A DNA stretch of 64,000 nucleotides, from contig BDSI01000024.1 in assembly GCA_003117195.1 (NCBI GenBank), positions 399,237-463,236 of the forward strand, given 5' to 3'. The notes under the pieces were generated by a model. The model saw only the letters and a list, made by a program, of their open reading frames with translations. It was not told where the DNA came from and ran no database searches. This document shows positions 45,222 to 57,085 of this stretch, in pieces. Each line of letters starts with the position of its first letter. Position 1 is the stretch's first letter. The stretch is from Eudorina sp. 2006-703-Eu-15 (lineage: Eukaryota > Chlorophyta > Chlorophyceae > Chlamydomonadales > Volvocaceae). Position numbers and translations under genes: made by a program.

Positions 45222-48200
45222 ATGCTTCTCAAACGACAACGAACGGCCAGCGCACAGCAGGCATGTGCGTTACCCCGTAAATCTATAAAGCCGTATCTTA
45301 TACATGTTAATGGGTCACATAGAGGTTCAGCTGCGGTCCAAAGCCGAACCGTCGCCTGTGCTGCGGCGGCACCGGTTGCGACGCTGCTCGAGGACGCTGC
45401 GGAGCCGCCGTCTGTCCCGCTAAACGGAGACCGGAGCCATGAAACCGACTTCGTCGTCGTGGGTTCAGGCATTGGCGGTAAGGCCCTGCGCGGGCCAACG
45501 TCCTGGTCCATGGTCCAACTTCCTGACGCAGCTCTGACTGCGCGCTGCGCCGGCTTATGCAAGGTCGAGCCTTGTCTCACTACCCCCTGTAAAAATAATT
45601 ACAATTGGAAAAGTTTGCAGTGCGCTCAGGCTTTATTCGCAGGCCAACCGAGCCAACAACCCTAGGCACTGAGCCCCTTCCAGGGCTTACCATGGCGCCG
45701 CGCGTGTGAACCCTGGACATGCCGCGCCCTCAACAGGGCTGTGCTGCGCCGCACTGCTGGCCAAGTACGGCTACCGAGTGACGGTCTGCGAGTCGCATTA
45801 CCTACCTGGTGAGAACCCCGGCCTAAGCAACCCCCAGGCAAATACCGCGGATCAACACCACCAAAACCACCTCCATGCCCCCCCAAAAAACTACATTTGA
45901 GAGTGCGGACATGCCCGACATCAGCGACTTGCGCTGCATGTCCACTACACTGCGGGTATCTTATGTATACACTGTCGTAGTTAGCGGGGAGGTCCCGTTC
46001 TTGGGACGCGGTTCGGGGAGCAGGAACAAGGCGCTCCTCGGCTCCGGCCAGCGGTCCTCGGACCGCTCGTCCGCCCCGCTGACGTGGCCTCCCAAACCGC
46101 CTTCTCCGCCTTCCCCGCCACTCATCACACCACTGGCGCCCTACCGCCCGGTGCCTTCCGCCGGCGCGCCTTCTCCCCTCCGCACCTCCGCCGTCCGCCA
46201 GCAAAAATCACAGACAGTGCCGCCTCTTCCCACCAGTGCAAACCCCACATTCCCCCCTCCACTCCGAAACCTGTTCTCCCCCGGTTCTCCCGCTCAGGAG
46301 GGGCCGCTCACTCTTTCGAGGTGGCGGGCTTCAAGTTTGACGCCGGGCCGTCGTTCTTCCTGGGCATCAGCGGGCCCCCGGGGAACGGCAGCCTCAACCC
46401 GCTGAAGCAGGTGCGACCGGACGGAAACACCCCCGGACCGCCGGCGCCGCAACCTCCCTCCCTGGATCCCTCCCTGACCGCACGCGCCCGTGGCACCGCT
46501 GTTGCTGCCCCCCTTGTGCGCAACCTGCGGCGCTGCACAGGTCCTGGACGCGGTGGACGAGCGCGTCGAGTGCAAGCAGTACGACAGGGTACGGAGATAG
46601 CTTGCCGGTGGAGACCGGCGCACAGCTGATGTGTCGTGGAAGGAGGTCCTCCCCTTCCCGGGAATATATCTACCAATTTCCTATATCCGCCTCCCCGGGG
46701 GGGAGGTTCGGTTGGGGGCCCTGCGGGGCGAACTCGTGATCGGGGACCGCAGCACTGGGATGTGCTCGAGAGCCCAGGTGCTCATGATGTGTCATGACAT
46801 GACACGACACGTCGTACGGTGACAATCCATCCCTTTATATGGTCGGCACGGCGTGGTACGGCCAGCCAAGTGGCTACGTGCCGCCCGCAGCAGCAGCGCG
46901 CGCGAGGGGCCATGGGGGCATGACCCCGGGTCCCTGCTCATCGCAGACCCCTCACAGTTCTAAAAGCCCCAAGGGGCTTTGACCTCCTGTGCTTGTTCGC
47001 GCTACACTGCTTCCCTCCCCACCTCCCTGCCTGTCTTCCTGCCTGCCTTCCTCGCTGTGCAGTGGGTTGTGTACCCGCCCGCCGGCGGCAGCTTCCCCAA
47101 CATCGCCAACGGGGCCATGTACGAGGCCACCGTACTGCAGCAGGGCGGCCCGGAGGCCCTCAGGCAGTGGCGAGAGCTGGACAGGGCCATGAAGCCCTTG
47201 CAGGTGGGTGTGTGAAAGATAACTGGATATGTGTGTGGGCGTGTGGTACTTGGCAGGCCAGGCAGGCGTGAGTGATATGCGCGGGACACGACCAAGCCCG
47301 GAAAGGAAAATGCCCGCGGGCCACACAACTGCCTCTGCCCCAGAGCTGAGCCGCGAGGTAGGAAAGCCGGTGGCTCGCCCGCTGCCTCTTAGAGGCGTTG
47401 CGCATGCGCGGAATTTATTGCCCTTGGAAAGCAATACTGAGCAGATCTTTTCAAGGGATGGCGGAGCAGGGGCCACGAAAGGGAGGGCTGGGCGGGGAGG
47501 GTCAGCGAGCGTGCTGAGAGTCCCTGTTGGCCGACCCCACCTTACTCACAGCTTACGCGTTCCTCCCAATCTCTTGCGCGCGCGCACACGCACACACCCC
47601 TCAGACCGCCGCGGGGTTGTTCCCCGCCGCGGCTATCCGCAACGACCCGGGGATGCTGCTGACGGCCGCCCGCTTCCTGGGGCCGGAGGTGCTGGGCACC
47701 GCCTTTGTGGCGCCGCTGCTGACGGTGAGGAGGCGCGAGGGAAGGGCAGGGGGGGATATGTATACCGGTACTTGTACTGCAAGTAAAGAGTAACAAGAAT
47801 AAGGGTAACAAAATAACAACAATAATATCATTATTATTGTTGTAACAACAACAGTCATGCACTGGCGGTGAAACCCTAGCGTGGTTTTAGAACGCGATGA
47901 CCACGGCCCCTGCCGCAACTACCCGAGCCACCAGCCACCCACCTCTTTGTTGGTTTGTTGCCGGCCGCGCTACCTCCCTTCAGGGTCCGTTCTCCGCTCT
48001 GGTGGACAAGTACGTGACCGACCCCTGGCTGAGGGCCTTCCTGGACCTCGAGGTGGGACCACTGACTGGCGGGGGGCATTTGAGGGGGAGGCTAGGGGTT
48101 TAGGGACCCGGAGGGCCTGACGGCAGGCCCAGGCCGGGGAAGGTCCCTCCCTGGGCGGTACCGCCATGTCCGGGCCTGCGAGCCCGGGTATCCCTGTCGT

Positions 48201-51200
48201 TCTAACTCTCTCTCTCTCCTCCTTTCCCTCTCTCTCCCCTTTCCACCCCCCGCACTCTTTCGCCCTCCGCACTCGTCTCAACGGATGGGGTCCACAACGT
48301 CGCTTGCTTACCAGCTTGCGTCCCTGCTCCCGCCCCCAACCCCCTACGACCCCGTCCCCCCGGCAGTGCTTTGTGCTGTCGGGTATGACCGCCCGCGACA
48401 CGCTGTGCGCCGAGATGGCCTTCATGTTCGGGGAGCGCAACGCGGGCAGGAGCCCCATCGACTACCCGGTGAGGGCGAGGGAGAGGCCGGGCGGGGCCGA
48501 AACGCCTGACTGGACCCGCTCCGAAACCCACCCACCCACCCACCCCTGTCCCCGCCGCATCCGACTGGATCAGGCGCCGCAGTTGCCACCGCGGGTCGAG
48601 CTTCTGGCGGGTCCCCCGGGGCTGAGGGCTGTACACGGCGGCCGAGGGGGGCCAAAGTATGAGGATCGGTGTGTTTTCTGTGGGAACAACGCTGCCGGGG
48701 TCCACCGCAGTCGCAGCCCTCCACTCCGGACTCACCTAGCCTTGCCGCCTCCTCGTCTTTCCCCCTCCCATCCTCCCAGGTCTCCCTGCCTCCCTCCCTA
48801 CATATCTTCCCCCTTACCTACCTGGTGGGCTCACTTTGCCTGCCTCCCGCCCTCGCGCCCTCCCGCCCTCCCGCCCTCCCTCCTTCCCTCCCTCCCTAAC
48901 GTCCCCTGTCTACCAATTTCCTATACTCCCTCCCTTCCTCCCTCCTTCCCTCCCGCCAGATGGGCGGCAGCAAGGCCATCATCGACGCGCTGGTCCGCGG
49001 CCTCGAGAAGAACGGCGGCCGGCTGATGCTCCGGAGCCACGTGGACGAGATCTTGATGGAGGGCGGCCGCGCGGCGGGGGTGGTGGTGAAGCCGCCCAGC
49101 AGCGGCCAGGGCGGTGGCGGTGGCGGCGATGTGCGGCCCGAGGTCATCCGGGCGCGATGCGGGGTGGTCAGCAACGCGTCCGTGTGGGACACCCAGCGGC
49201 TGCTGCCCCGGGGGGTGGCGCCCGCGGAGTGGAGGAGGACCAGCGAGGAAACCCCGGCGGTGAGTGGATCAGTTGGGATCAGTTGGGATTGAAACGAAAG
49301 CAAACTCAGCCAGGTGGGCTGGGCGCGTGGATGTGGGTGCGGTCGGCGGTACGGTGGGTGGGAACCCCGCCACCCTGAACCCGCGTTGGCATGGGCGGAT
49401 GGATGCGGGGCGCGGGAACTGGGCCGGAGGCGCGCGGATCTGGTGACGGGCCGCGGCGCGGTGGGTGCGCGCTGCGTGCAGACGCGCCGAGAGTGCCCCT
49501 CCTCCTCCCGCTCCGTCCTCCTCCCACGCCGTCCTTGAATGTTTCCCTCCGGATCTGCCTCCGCCTCCGCCTCCCTCCCGCGAACCGCCTCCCTGGTGCC
49601 CGCGGGGCCCTCCGTAATCCGGCCCCACCACTCCACCCGCGTACGTATGTTTCCGGGTCTGGCCCCAACTACGCCCCCCGCCCCCACCCCACCCCACACC
49701 CAGCTGGACAGCTTCGTGCACCTTCACTTGGGCATCGACGCCACCGGTCTGGACCCCTCCCTGGAGTGCCACCACCTGGTGGTCAACGGCTGGCAGGGCA
49801 TCACGCAGCCGCAGGTGTGTGTGTGTATGTGTGTTGGGGGGGGGGGGGGGTAAATTGTGTGTGGGGTGGGGGGGTGCGCGGGGCAAACCCCCGGCATGCC
49901 GTGATTGGTGCGTGACATAAGGGGGGGATCCCGGCCCAACCCGGGGCGCGCGCGTGTGTGTGTTATTTAAGCAGGCGTGTGTGTGTGTGTGTGTGTGTGT
50001 GTTTAGAAAAGAGACCCGCCACGACCCAAACCAAGTACCAATACATGTGTGTGTGTGATTGTTGCGGGGCGCTGGGAGGGGTGGAAAACCGTCTTGATTG
50101 GCTTGTGACATAAGGGGTGGAAGCCGTCTTGATTGGCATATGCGATGTGACATACGGGGGAGCTCCCGGTAGCAGTGGGTGGCGGGAGACAGCCACCCAG
50201 CGCCCTCGGCGAGGGCATGGAGAGTGTGGCAGGTGGTAGGTGGCAACGCGTCAGGGGCCCCTGTTCACACCGACGCACTCGCCCACCCTGTGGTGCAACA
50301 TGTGGGGCTGGACCTGCTGGTTCCGGTGCATCTTGCCGCTCTTAACCCCATCAAGTGCCCGCCAACCTCGTCTTTCCTCACTTGTCGCTCTTTCCTCCGC
50401 CGTACTCCACTGGGCCATGTACAGAATGTGATCATCGCGTCGGTGCCGACCGTGTTCGACCCCAGCCTGGCGCCGCCGGGTGAGTGAAGGGGAGGCTGGG
50501 TGGGATGGGCTGGAGTAATAAGCAAGAAGCTGGAGTGGGTTGGAAGTGGAGGTGGAGAAGCTGGAGTGTTTTGTGTCCGGTCACCATGGGCTGTGCTGTG
50601 CTGTGCTGTGCTACTGCCGCAGGTAAGGCCACGGTGCACTGCTACTGCGCCGCCAACGAGCCGTACGACCTGTGGGCGGGGCTGGACCGCCGCAGCGCCC
50701 GTTACAAGGCGCTCAAGGAGGAGCGGGCGCAGCCGCTGTGGGAGGTACGGGGCGGCGGGCAGGGTACGGGCGTGTAGGGCGCGGGGGAGGTGCAGGTGTT
50801 TGTGTGTTCACGCGCTGGAGGGGGGCCCTCCCCCGGGAGGTGGCTTGGAAGGGCGCTCGCGAAGACAGCAGTCCGGGGGTCAATGGACGGCAAGCGGGTG
50901 GTGCGGGTGCGGGTGCGGGGGTTGGGTGCGGGTGCGGGTGCGGGTGAACAGCCCAGTGCGGTGCACCGCAGGCGAATCCACCAGGTCGGCTCGCTGTACG
51001 TCACAGCCACGGTGTCCACAGCCCCGGTGTCCACAGCCCCGATGTCCACAGCCCCGATGTCCACAGCCCCGGTGTCCACAGCCCCGGTGTCCACAGCCCC
51101 GATGTCCACAGCCCCGGTGTCCACAGCCCCGGTGTCCACAGCCCCGGTGTCCACAGCCCCGGTGTCCACAGCCCCGATGTCCACAGCCCCGGTGTCCACA

Positions 51201-52495
51201 GCCCCGGTGTCCACAGCCCCGGTGTCCACAGCCCCGGTGTCCACAGCCCCGGTGTCCACAGCCCCGATGTCCACAGCCCCGATGTCCACAGCCCCGGTGT
51301 CCACAGCCACGGTGTCCACAGCCACGGTGTCCACAGCCACGGTGTCCACAGCCACGGTGTCCACAGCCACGGCGGCGAGACAGCGCACTGCGCTGTCGGT
51401 CGGCGTCCGCCACCACTGCTGCGGCCCACCTCTGCAGCCATCGCTGCAGCTTGCCGGGCGGGGGGGGGCGCCATGTACGGCAGCTCCCCCCCCGCCGGTC
51501 ATGAACCCCCGGCGCCGCCATGGGGCGCCGTCCCCCGGCGGTCTGCCCACGGCGACTCCAGATCGGCACCGAGGCCATGAAAGCGCACGAAACCCTTCTC
51601 CTTGCCCCTGCCTCCCTTTCCCCTGCCTCCCTTGCCCCGTCGCCCCTTTCCCTCCCCCCCTCCTCCCTCCCCCTTTCTCCCTCCTCCCTTTTGCCCCAAA
51701 GGCCCTGGAGCGCTTCATTCCCGACATCCGCAGCCGCGCTGAGCTGACCCTGGTGGGCTCCCCCCTCACCCACCAGCGCTTCCTGCGCCGCCACCGGGGC
51801 TCCTACGGCCCGGGCATCAGCGCGGCGGGCGGGCAGGTGCGCGGGGGGCCTGGCGGGCCGTGGGTGGTCAGGGATGGGCCAGGGCACAGCCGGGCACTGG
51901 TGGTCGGTCACGTAGTCGCGGCTTGGCGGTCGTGCCAGTCGCCACCCGCTGCAGCCAACGCGCTCGCCCGACCACGTCGAGCCACAGCTGACGGCACATC
52001 AGGCAGTCTGCAGTCTGCGTGGTCAGGGCACAACGCGTCTCTTAAGAGGTCCAACCTGGCGGTGTCTGGGTATCTGCCTTGTCGCGGTGCTTTGCCCCGC
52101 GGATGGTGCCCAAACCCCCGCCCCGTCCCGCCATGCCATGTCCCTCCCCCCTGAGGCGCTTCTCCTCCCTCCCCTCACCCCTCCTCATCCTCCTTATGTC
52201 TACCAAACAAGTTCCTGTTTCCCCCTCCTTACCCTCTTCTTTTCGTCGCGCTCTTCTTCCACCTCCTCCTCCTCCTTGCCCTCTTCAGAGCTGGCCCGGC
52301 CCCAAGACGCCCATCCCCGGCCTCAGCGTGTGCGGGGACTCGTGCATGCCGGGCATCGGGGTGCCGGCCGCCGCCGCCTCGGGCATGATCGCCGCCAACT
52401 CCCTGGCGCCCGTGTGGAGCCACCTCGCCATGATGGACGTGCTGCTGCCGCCAAAAACCGCCGGGGCGGCTGCAGCAGCGCCGCAGCGCGTCTGA
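45222..52495 (+). CDS. Carotenoid isomerase (CRTISO-family FAD-dependent oxidoreductase), plastid
   Basis: CRTISO converts tetra-cis-lycopene (prolycopene) to all-trans-lycopene in the plastid, using reduced FAD. Fourteen exons join without phase conflict: 45222-45477, 45737-45808, 46298-46410, 46541-46588, 47063-47203, 47605-47724, 47984-48052, 48367-48468, 48960-49259, 49704-49814, 50425-50479, 50623-50744, 51702-51836 and 52289-52495 (TGA); 616 aa. The first ~70 residues are basic/Ala-rich (transit peptide). Then the FAD Rossmann motif VVVGSGIGG (~78-86), LCCAALLAKYG, LPGGAAHSFEVAGFKFDAGPS, WVVYPPAG, DALVRGLEKNGGRL, VVSNASVWDT, LTHQRFLRRHRGSYGP and the C-terminal FAD-contact segment CMPGIGVPAAAASG appear in family order. 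Length fits. Details such as YPMGGSKAIIDALVRG and the 'ANGAMYEATVLQQGG' region leave open that this is a CRTISO-like paralogue rather than the prolycopene isomerase itself. The long intron before 51702 holds a 15-bp minisatellite. Confidence 0.92.
49890..50165. repeat. Degenerate ~35-bp repeat and (GT)n tract in a carotenoid isomerase intron
   Basis: Three imperfect copies of a unit containing TTGATTGGCTTGTGACATAA and GGGG (near 49,893, 50,086 and 50,126). A (GT)n run at about 49,976-50,003 leads into the GTGTGTTTAG...GAGACCCGCC end motif of the dispersed GT-anchored element. Confidence 0.7.
51004..51372. repeat. 15-bp minisatellite, about 24 copies, intronic
   Basis: Unit CAGCCCCGGTGTCCA with G/A variants (CCGGTG/CCGATG) and a block of CCACGG variants at both ends. 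Because 15 is a multiple of three it produces long spurious open frames (VSTAP repeats on plus, CGHRG on minus), but it lies between confident exons (50744 and 51702) and contributes nothing to the protein. Confidence 0.95.
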
Positions 52496-52934
52496 GCGGC
52501 GGGCAGGCGGGCAGGCGGGCCCCGCCCCGCCACGCCGCGCCCCGCGGGGCCCCTCCCATGACCCTTCACCCCGCCGAGTGCGGGCGCCGAGTGCGCGCCC
52601 GAACGGGGAGTACGGCGCAAGCTGCGGCGCTCCAGGGGCGCTCCAGGGGGCCGGCCGGTCGAGTCGGCAGCGTGGGGTTGGACAGCACATGAGCGGCAAC
52701 TCCTGACGTGGCCGGCCAGCCGCTCTGCTTCCAGCCCGTGGTCAGCCACGCGCCCAAAATGTTCATTCGCAGTATTCGGAGCTCGCCTTATGCCCTGTCT
52801 TGCTGTCTTCAAGGGGGCCAGCCATGGTTGGGTGCGCTCCTGCGCGCCGTGGCAGCGGGGCGAGGGGGTTTCCCCGGCTGGGGTCTGCGGGCTGGTGCGA
52901 TGGATGATGGGCGGCGTCCCAGGTGACCCGCATC

Positions 52935-52998
52935 ACGTGGCAGGGAGCTGGCTGTGTGTGTGTTTTACGTGGCAGGGAGCTGGCTGTGTGTGTGTTTT
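52935..52998. repeat. 32-bp tandem duplication
   Basis: Two exact copies of a unit beginning ACGTGGCAGGGAGCTGGCTG and ending in GTGTGTGTTTT. The second copy runs into a GATAAGAGACC motif of the GT-anchored dispersed family. Confidence 0.9.
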
Positions 52999-53378
52999 GA
53001 TAAGAGACCGGTGTGTTTAACAAGAAGCCCACCCATAACCGGTTTGTGTGTGTAATGAAACTGAGCCGCGTGAACAGGTGCATGTGTGTGTATGTGGGCG
53101 GTCGTGGGTGAAGGGCCCCGTCCGCAGCTGGCGGCCACCCTAGGCCGCAGCCTAATGCGCCTCAGTCCCAGGCTCCGACGGGGCCGCGCTGCCACTGAGG
53201 GCGCCGTTGATGGGCCTTCACGACCAGTGAGCACAGCCTGGCGGAGCAGCGGATAGTCCTCGTTCGTTGCTCGCTCTCTCGCTCGGGGAACCACCCCGGC
53301 ATGTGGGTATGTGGGTGGGTGGGTGGTGGGCGGGACGGGCGCGCGGGCGCACCACTCGCTTTACACGTGTGCCCGCAG

Positions 53379-53465
53379 CCGGGGCTGGGCCAGGGCAGCC
53401 GGGGTCGGAGCCGGGCCAGGGCAGCCGGGGTCGGAGCTGGGCCAGGGCAGCCGGGGCTGGGCCTG
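53379..53465. repeat. GGGCCAGGGCAGCCGGGGT minisatellite
   Basis: Three to four imperfect copies of a 27-bp GC-rich unit. Confidence 0.8.
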
Positions 53466-54577
53466 CCGCTGGCCCAGCCTCTCCTGCGGCAGCTTCGGCC
53501 CGGGGCCCGCCCGAGGACTGGGTCGGCCTCTCGCCGCGGCGCCTCGTTGCGTCTGGGGCTTCGTGTACATCGACGAGATGGTCCGCTGACAATTCAGCGG
53601 TGAGAGGGGAGGTGGGGCGAGAGAGGAGGTGGTGAGAGTCCGAGAGAGATGGAGAGCCAGAGAGAGATGGAGGGAGAGATGAAGAGAGAGGGAGCATGGA
53701 GCTGTCGAGCGAGATCTGTCAGGATGTGCGGCGAGAGACCTGACTGGCACTGAGGACTGCCCGGGGAGGGCAGTCGATGACGAGAGCTCGGGTCGCGGGA
53801 CGCCCCGCGGCTTGATGGCCGACCAGTACGACATTCCGTACAGGTCGCGCGAGGTTCGAGGCATTGTGGTCGTATGGTACGACAATTGCAACTCCCCGAC
53901 GGGCCTTGCAACTCTCGCTGAAGCGGGCAGGCCGGGAGACCCCTAGAGGAGGAGAGGCGTGCGAGTGCCATGCAGAGTACAGGGAGGGCGGCGTCCGGCG
54001 AGGCGGGTGTTGGGGTGCTCGCCGTGCTGAAATGTGTGCTTCTGTATGTGTGCGTGTGTATTTTGTGTGCTTGGTGAGAAACCCGCCCGAGCCCGCCCGT
54101 GCTTTCTGTGTGTGTGTATGTGCATGTCGGCTGGAGGCCGACGTCGAATGCTGTTGTCGTTGCTGTTGTCGTTGCTGGTGTTGGTGTTGGTCGTCGTCGT
54201 CGTCGTCGTCGTTGTCACCGGTGCTGCTTGTAGCCATGCACCGCGTGCCGAGTCGGGATGGAGGGAGGGAGAGAGGGACAGAGCGAGTGCGTTTGTGGGT
54301 TGGAAGAGAGAGGGACGCGTGGAAGAGCAGGGCAGGGCAGCCAACGCCCCTGCGGTGGGTTGCATGATCCAGGGGGACCCTCAGGGACCCATCGTTCCAA
54401 CGCACACCGCTGTTATGCACACCGCTGCGATGCAGGGGGCGCATTGGCCGTGGGGGCGCTGCGTCCGAAGCGATGTGTGCGCGGCTGTTCCGGGGCTGCT
54501 TGCTCTCGCGCGACTCGCAGCCTGCATCGGTTTGAGTCGCCCATCTCGGCCGGCACGGACACAAGTGAACCCTCTGG

Positions 54578-54617
54578 GGTCCCTCTGGGGTCCGCTGTAA
54601 CGTTCATTCATTCAAGT
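54578..54617 (+). repeat. Dispersed repeat end with TGTAACG and CATT tail
   Basis: Reads CTCTGGGGTCCGCTGTAACG followed by TTCATTCATTCA. Same family as 28553-28580 and 60304-60346. Confidence 0.75.
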
Positions 54618-56057
54618 GGACAATTAATTCAGGGCCAGTGACCGTGACATGGGGAGTGTGGCTAGGTGTTTGCGAAGGCGAGGACGTGCGCAAGCGGGTA
54701 TCGGACGGGCCGGTCCGCCGCCAGGTTACACCGATGAGAAGATTTCGAGGGAGGGACCGGGCGGCCATGAGCTGCGTTCCGCCAGCGATTGTATCGTACC
54801 TCTGTTGCGGCAGCACGGGCTGCTGGTTGTTGCGGAAAGGCTAGGGGCGCCAGTGCCGCGGAGGATATCGTTGTGCGTCCCTAGAGCCAGTCAGCAGCGG
54901 ACAGCCAGTGGGAATGCAGCCGGCCGTGCGCGCAGGGCCGCCGTGACCATATACGGTACGACCGGATGTCGTCCTCTCATGTATCCAGGCCCATGCAGTT
55001 GCAAGGAAAGGTGAGGAAGGCAGAATGGGCGCTGGGACGCTTGGCTTGGGCGGGGCGAACAATCGGAAGCTGAGTCAATGGCGGCCGTTCACATGCCTCG
55101 CACGCGAGCACGGTGTGGGCCACTGACGCAGCATGCATCCAAGCTGTTCACTTTTTAATCACCGGCATGCAGTCGCTCACGTTTTTGTCATGCACGGCCG
55201 CGTCATCAGTCGCAGAGAGGCAGCGATTCATCTGCTGCTGGGCTACGTCGGGCCCTGCTGCGCTGTCGCTGAAGCTGCTGCTGCGTGAGCGGTTTGCATG
55301 TCGAACCCCGCTGTTGGCAGCTGCGGCGGTTCCTTTTAACGCACGTTTCGCCCCAAGGCCTGAGGCTCGTTGGGCACGGCAGGGCAGCCAGCACCTGCAG
55401 TCCATCTCACGGTGAACGCGCTCACATCCGCGTGAGATTTGAGGCGTTGGTTGTCTAGTTCGGGTCACGTTCGGTGGTACCGAGCAACGAACAACGATTG
55501 CGAAACGTCGGTGTCGCAAACGATGGACTTCGCCCACAATCTGATGACTTCATCCATAATGTTCAGCCCGACAAGTTGGATGTGATTGAACATTTGGCTA
55601 TCAGCCACTGGCGATGTCTGCGAATCGCTGTCGCGTGTCGGATCACGCGGGATGCACTTTTTACATATGGATTTTGTAACTATTGCTGGCGCCGTTCATG
55701 AATTATGGCAACAAATCTCATATCATTATTTCTTGTATGTCAAGTATTGGGGCCAAGGAAAACGGTACCAGCTGGGATGCAGGAAACCAAACGCTGAGCA
55801 CTCCCCAATGTCACTGTGCCTTCGTGCATCACCCACTTCAGCGTTCTCATTCACTTCACGAACGTAACACCCAAACCGACCGTTCCGACTGCCTGCCTGG
55901 TCCTTTCGTCGCAGGCCGTACAGCAGCGATGGAAAGCGAGTCCTTTGGACTGAAAATGAATGTATCAGCATTTTAAAATCGAAAACCCTCGTTAACCCTC
56001 AATTATCCCGTACCGGCTGCACGGCGTCGCACAATCGCCGGCCGATTGAGCGCCAAC

Positions 56058-57085
56058 ATGGACGCTCTTGTGGGTCGCAAGCCCAGCGTTTCCAGTAAGT
56101 TATTAATCCAAGCCATTTATTTACATACCTTGCTGCCAGGATTTGGACCCGAACCGTTTTGCAACACGCTTGCAGCCGAGCTTCTGATGTTTGGGATGGA
56201 CGACAAAAAGCCACCAAAAACTATCTTTGAGGCAGCGCAACGCAATGACACAGGTATTGTCCTTAGTTGGGTTGTTCTCGAAGGAAGTTTTGACGATGGT
56301 ACATTTCTGTGCAACCTCACAAGAGCATTGTCGCGCGGTGCACAGGTTATATTAAAAAACTTGCAGAAAGAACTCTGGATTTTAACGTGAACTCTCGGGA
56401 CCAGCTTCAACGAACGGCCCTCCATTGGGCTGCGGAGCTCGGGCACGTTCAGGCCGCAGAACTCTTGATTGACTATGGCATTGATGTCAAGGCGGTGGAG
56501 TGCAACGGCAGGTGGGTTTATCGTATGTATGCACGGGGTCCCAGGCCGTCACGTTTGCCCACGTCTCGCCAGCTTCGCATGAGTTCCCTGCCTTCCCCTG
56601 CAGGACTGCTGTCCACTTGGCTGCTCGGAGCGGCGATAAAGATATGCTCGAGTGCATCATGGAGCTCATCACGCCGGAGGAGCGTGCCGAGTTGATCAAC
56701 CAGCCAGACAACTTCGGCGTGACGCCGCTGTACTTGGCGCGGCAAAAGTAGGTCCGGACCTTCAGTTTCCGGACATGCGTTTTGGGGGACACGCAAACCC
56801 TGGTACATATCCGACATTGGGTTTAAATTCGAGTCCCCCCCGTCGTGGGGTGCAGGGTACTGGTTTGCCGCCTCATGAAACAGCCAGCGCCTCCGATTCC
56901 AATTGGAGAACCCTAGAGAACCCTTGAGCACCCTTGAGCACGCGCTGCGCACGCGTTGACCCTTGTTGGCCGCCTGAAATCGTATATATGCCGCCAGGGA
57001 CAAAGAGGGCCAGGAGGCCTTCGAGTACATGCTGCTCAACGGTGGCCGCATCAACGAGGAGCGCAAGCAGAGCACCCCGGCGTGA
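56058..57085 (+). CDS. Small ankyrin-repeat protein
   Basis: Five exons agree in splice sites and phase: 56058-56094, 56176-56253, 56346-56511, 56604-56747 and 56998-57085 (TGA), 170 aa. Ankyrin repeats are visible as RTALHWAAELGHVQAAELLI followed by DYGID, then TAVHLAARSGDKDMLECIM, then GVTPLYLARQ and EAFEYMLLNGGRINEE. This gives about three complete repeats plus a partial N-terminal one (KTIFEAAQRND). There is no other domain, signal or membrane segment. Such proteins are protein-protein adaptors and the partner cannot be read from sequence. The protein ends STPA right at a potential donor (GCGTGAGC), where an ankyrin consensus would continue T-P-x-x-x-A. The real gene may therefore splice on to further repeats downstream that I did not find. 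The start ATG follows an AT-rich island. Confidence 0.8.

Larger units (their letters stand above)
52496..56057. other. Spacer between carotenoid isomerase and ankyrin genes
   Basis: No supported gene. It contains the 3' UTR of the carotenoid isomerase gene, tandem repeats listed separately, GA-rich purine tracts near 53,600-53,700 and 54,240-54,330, and a (GTC)n tract near 54,190-54,215. A lower-GC island at about 55,480-56,050 probably holds the ankyrin-gene promoter. Confidence 0.5.

Noticed and set aside
50500..52154. Long open frames (330-450 codons) through the 15-bp repeat in both strands.
   Set aside because: They consist mainly of repeat-encoded VSTAP/PQPRC/CGHRG units and overlap confident carotenoid isomerase introns and exons in other frames.
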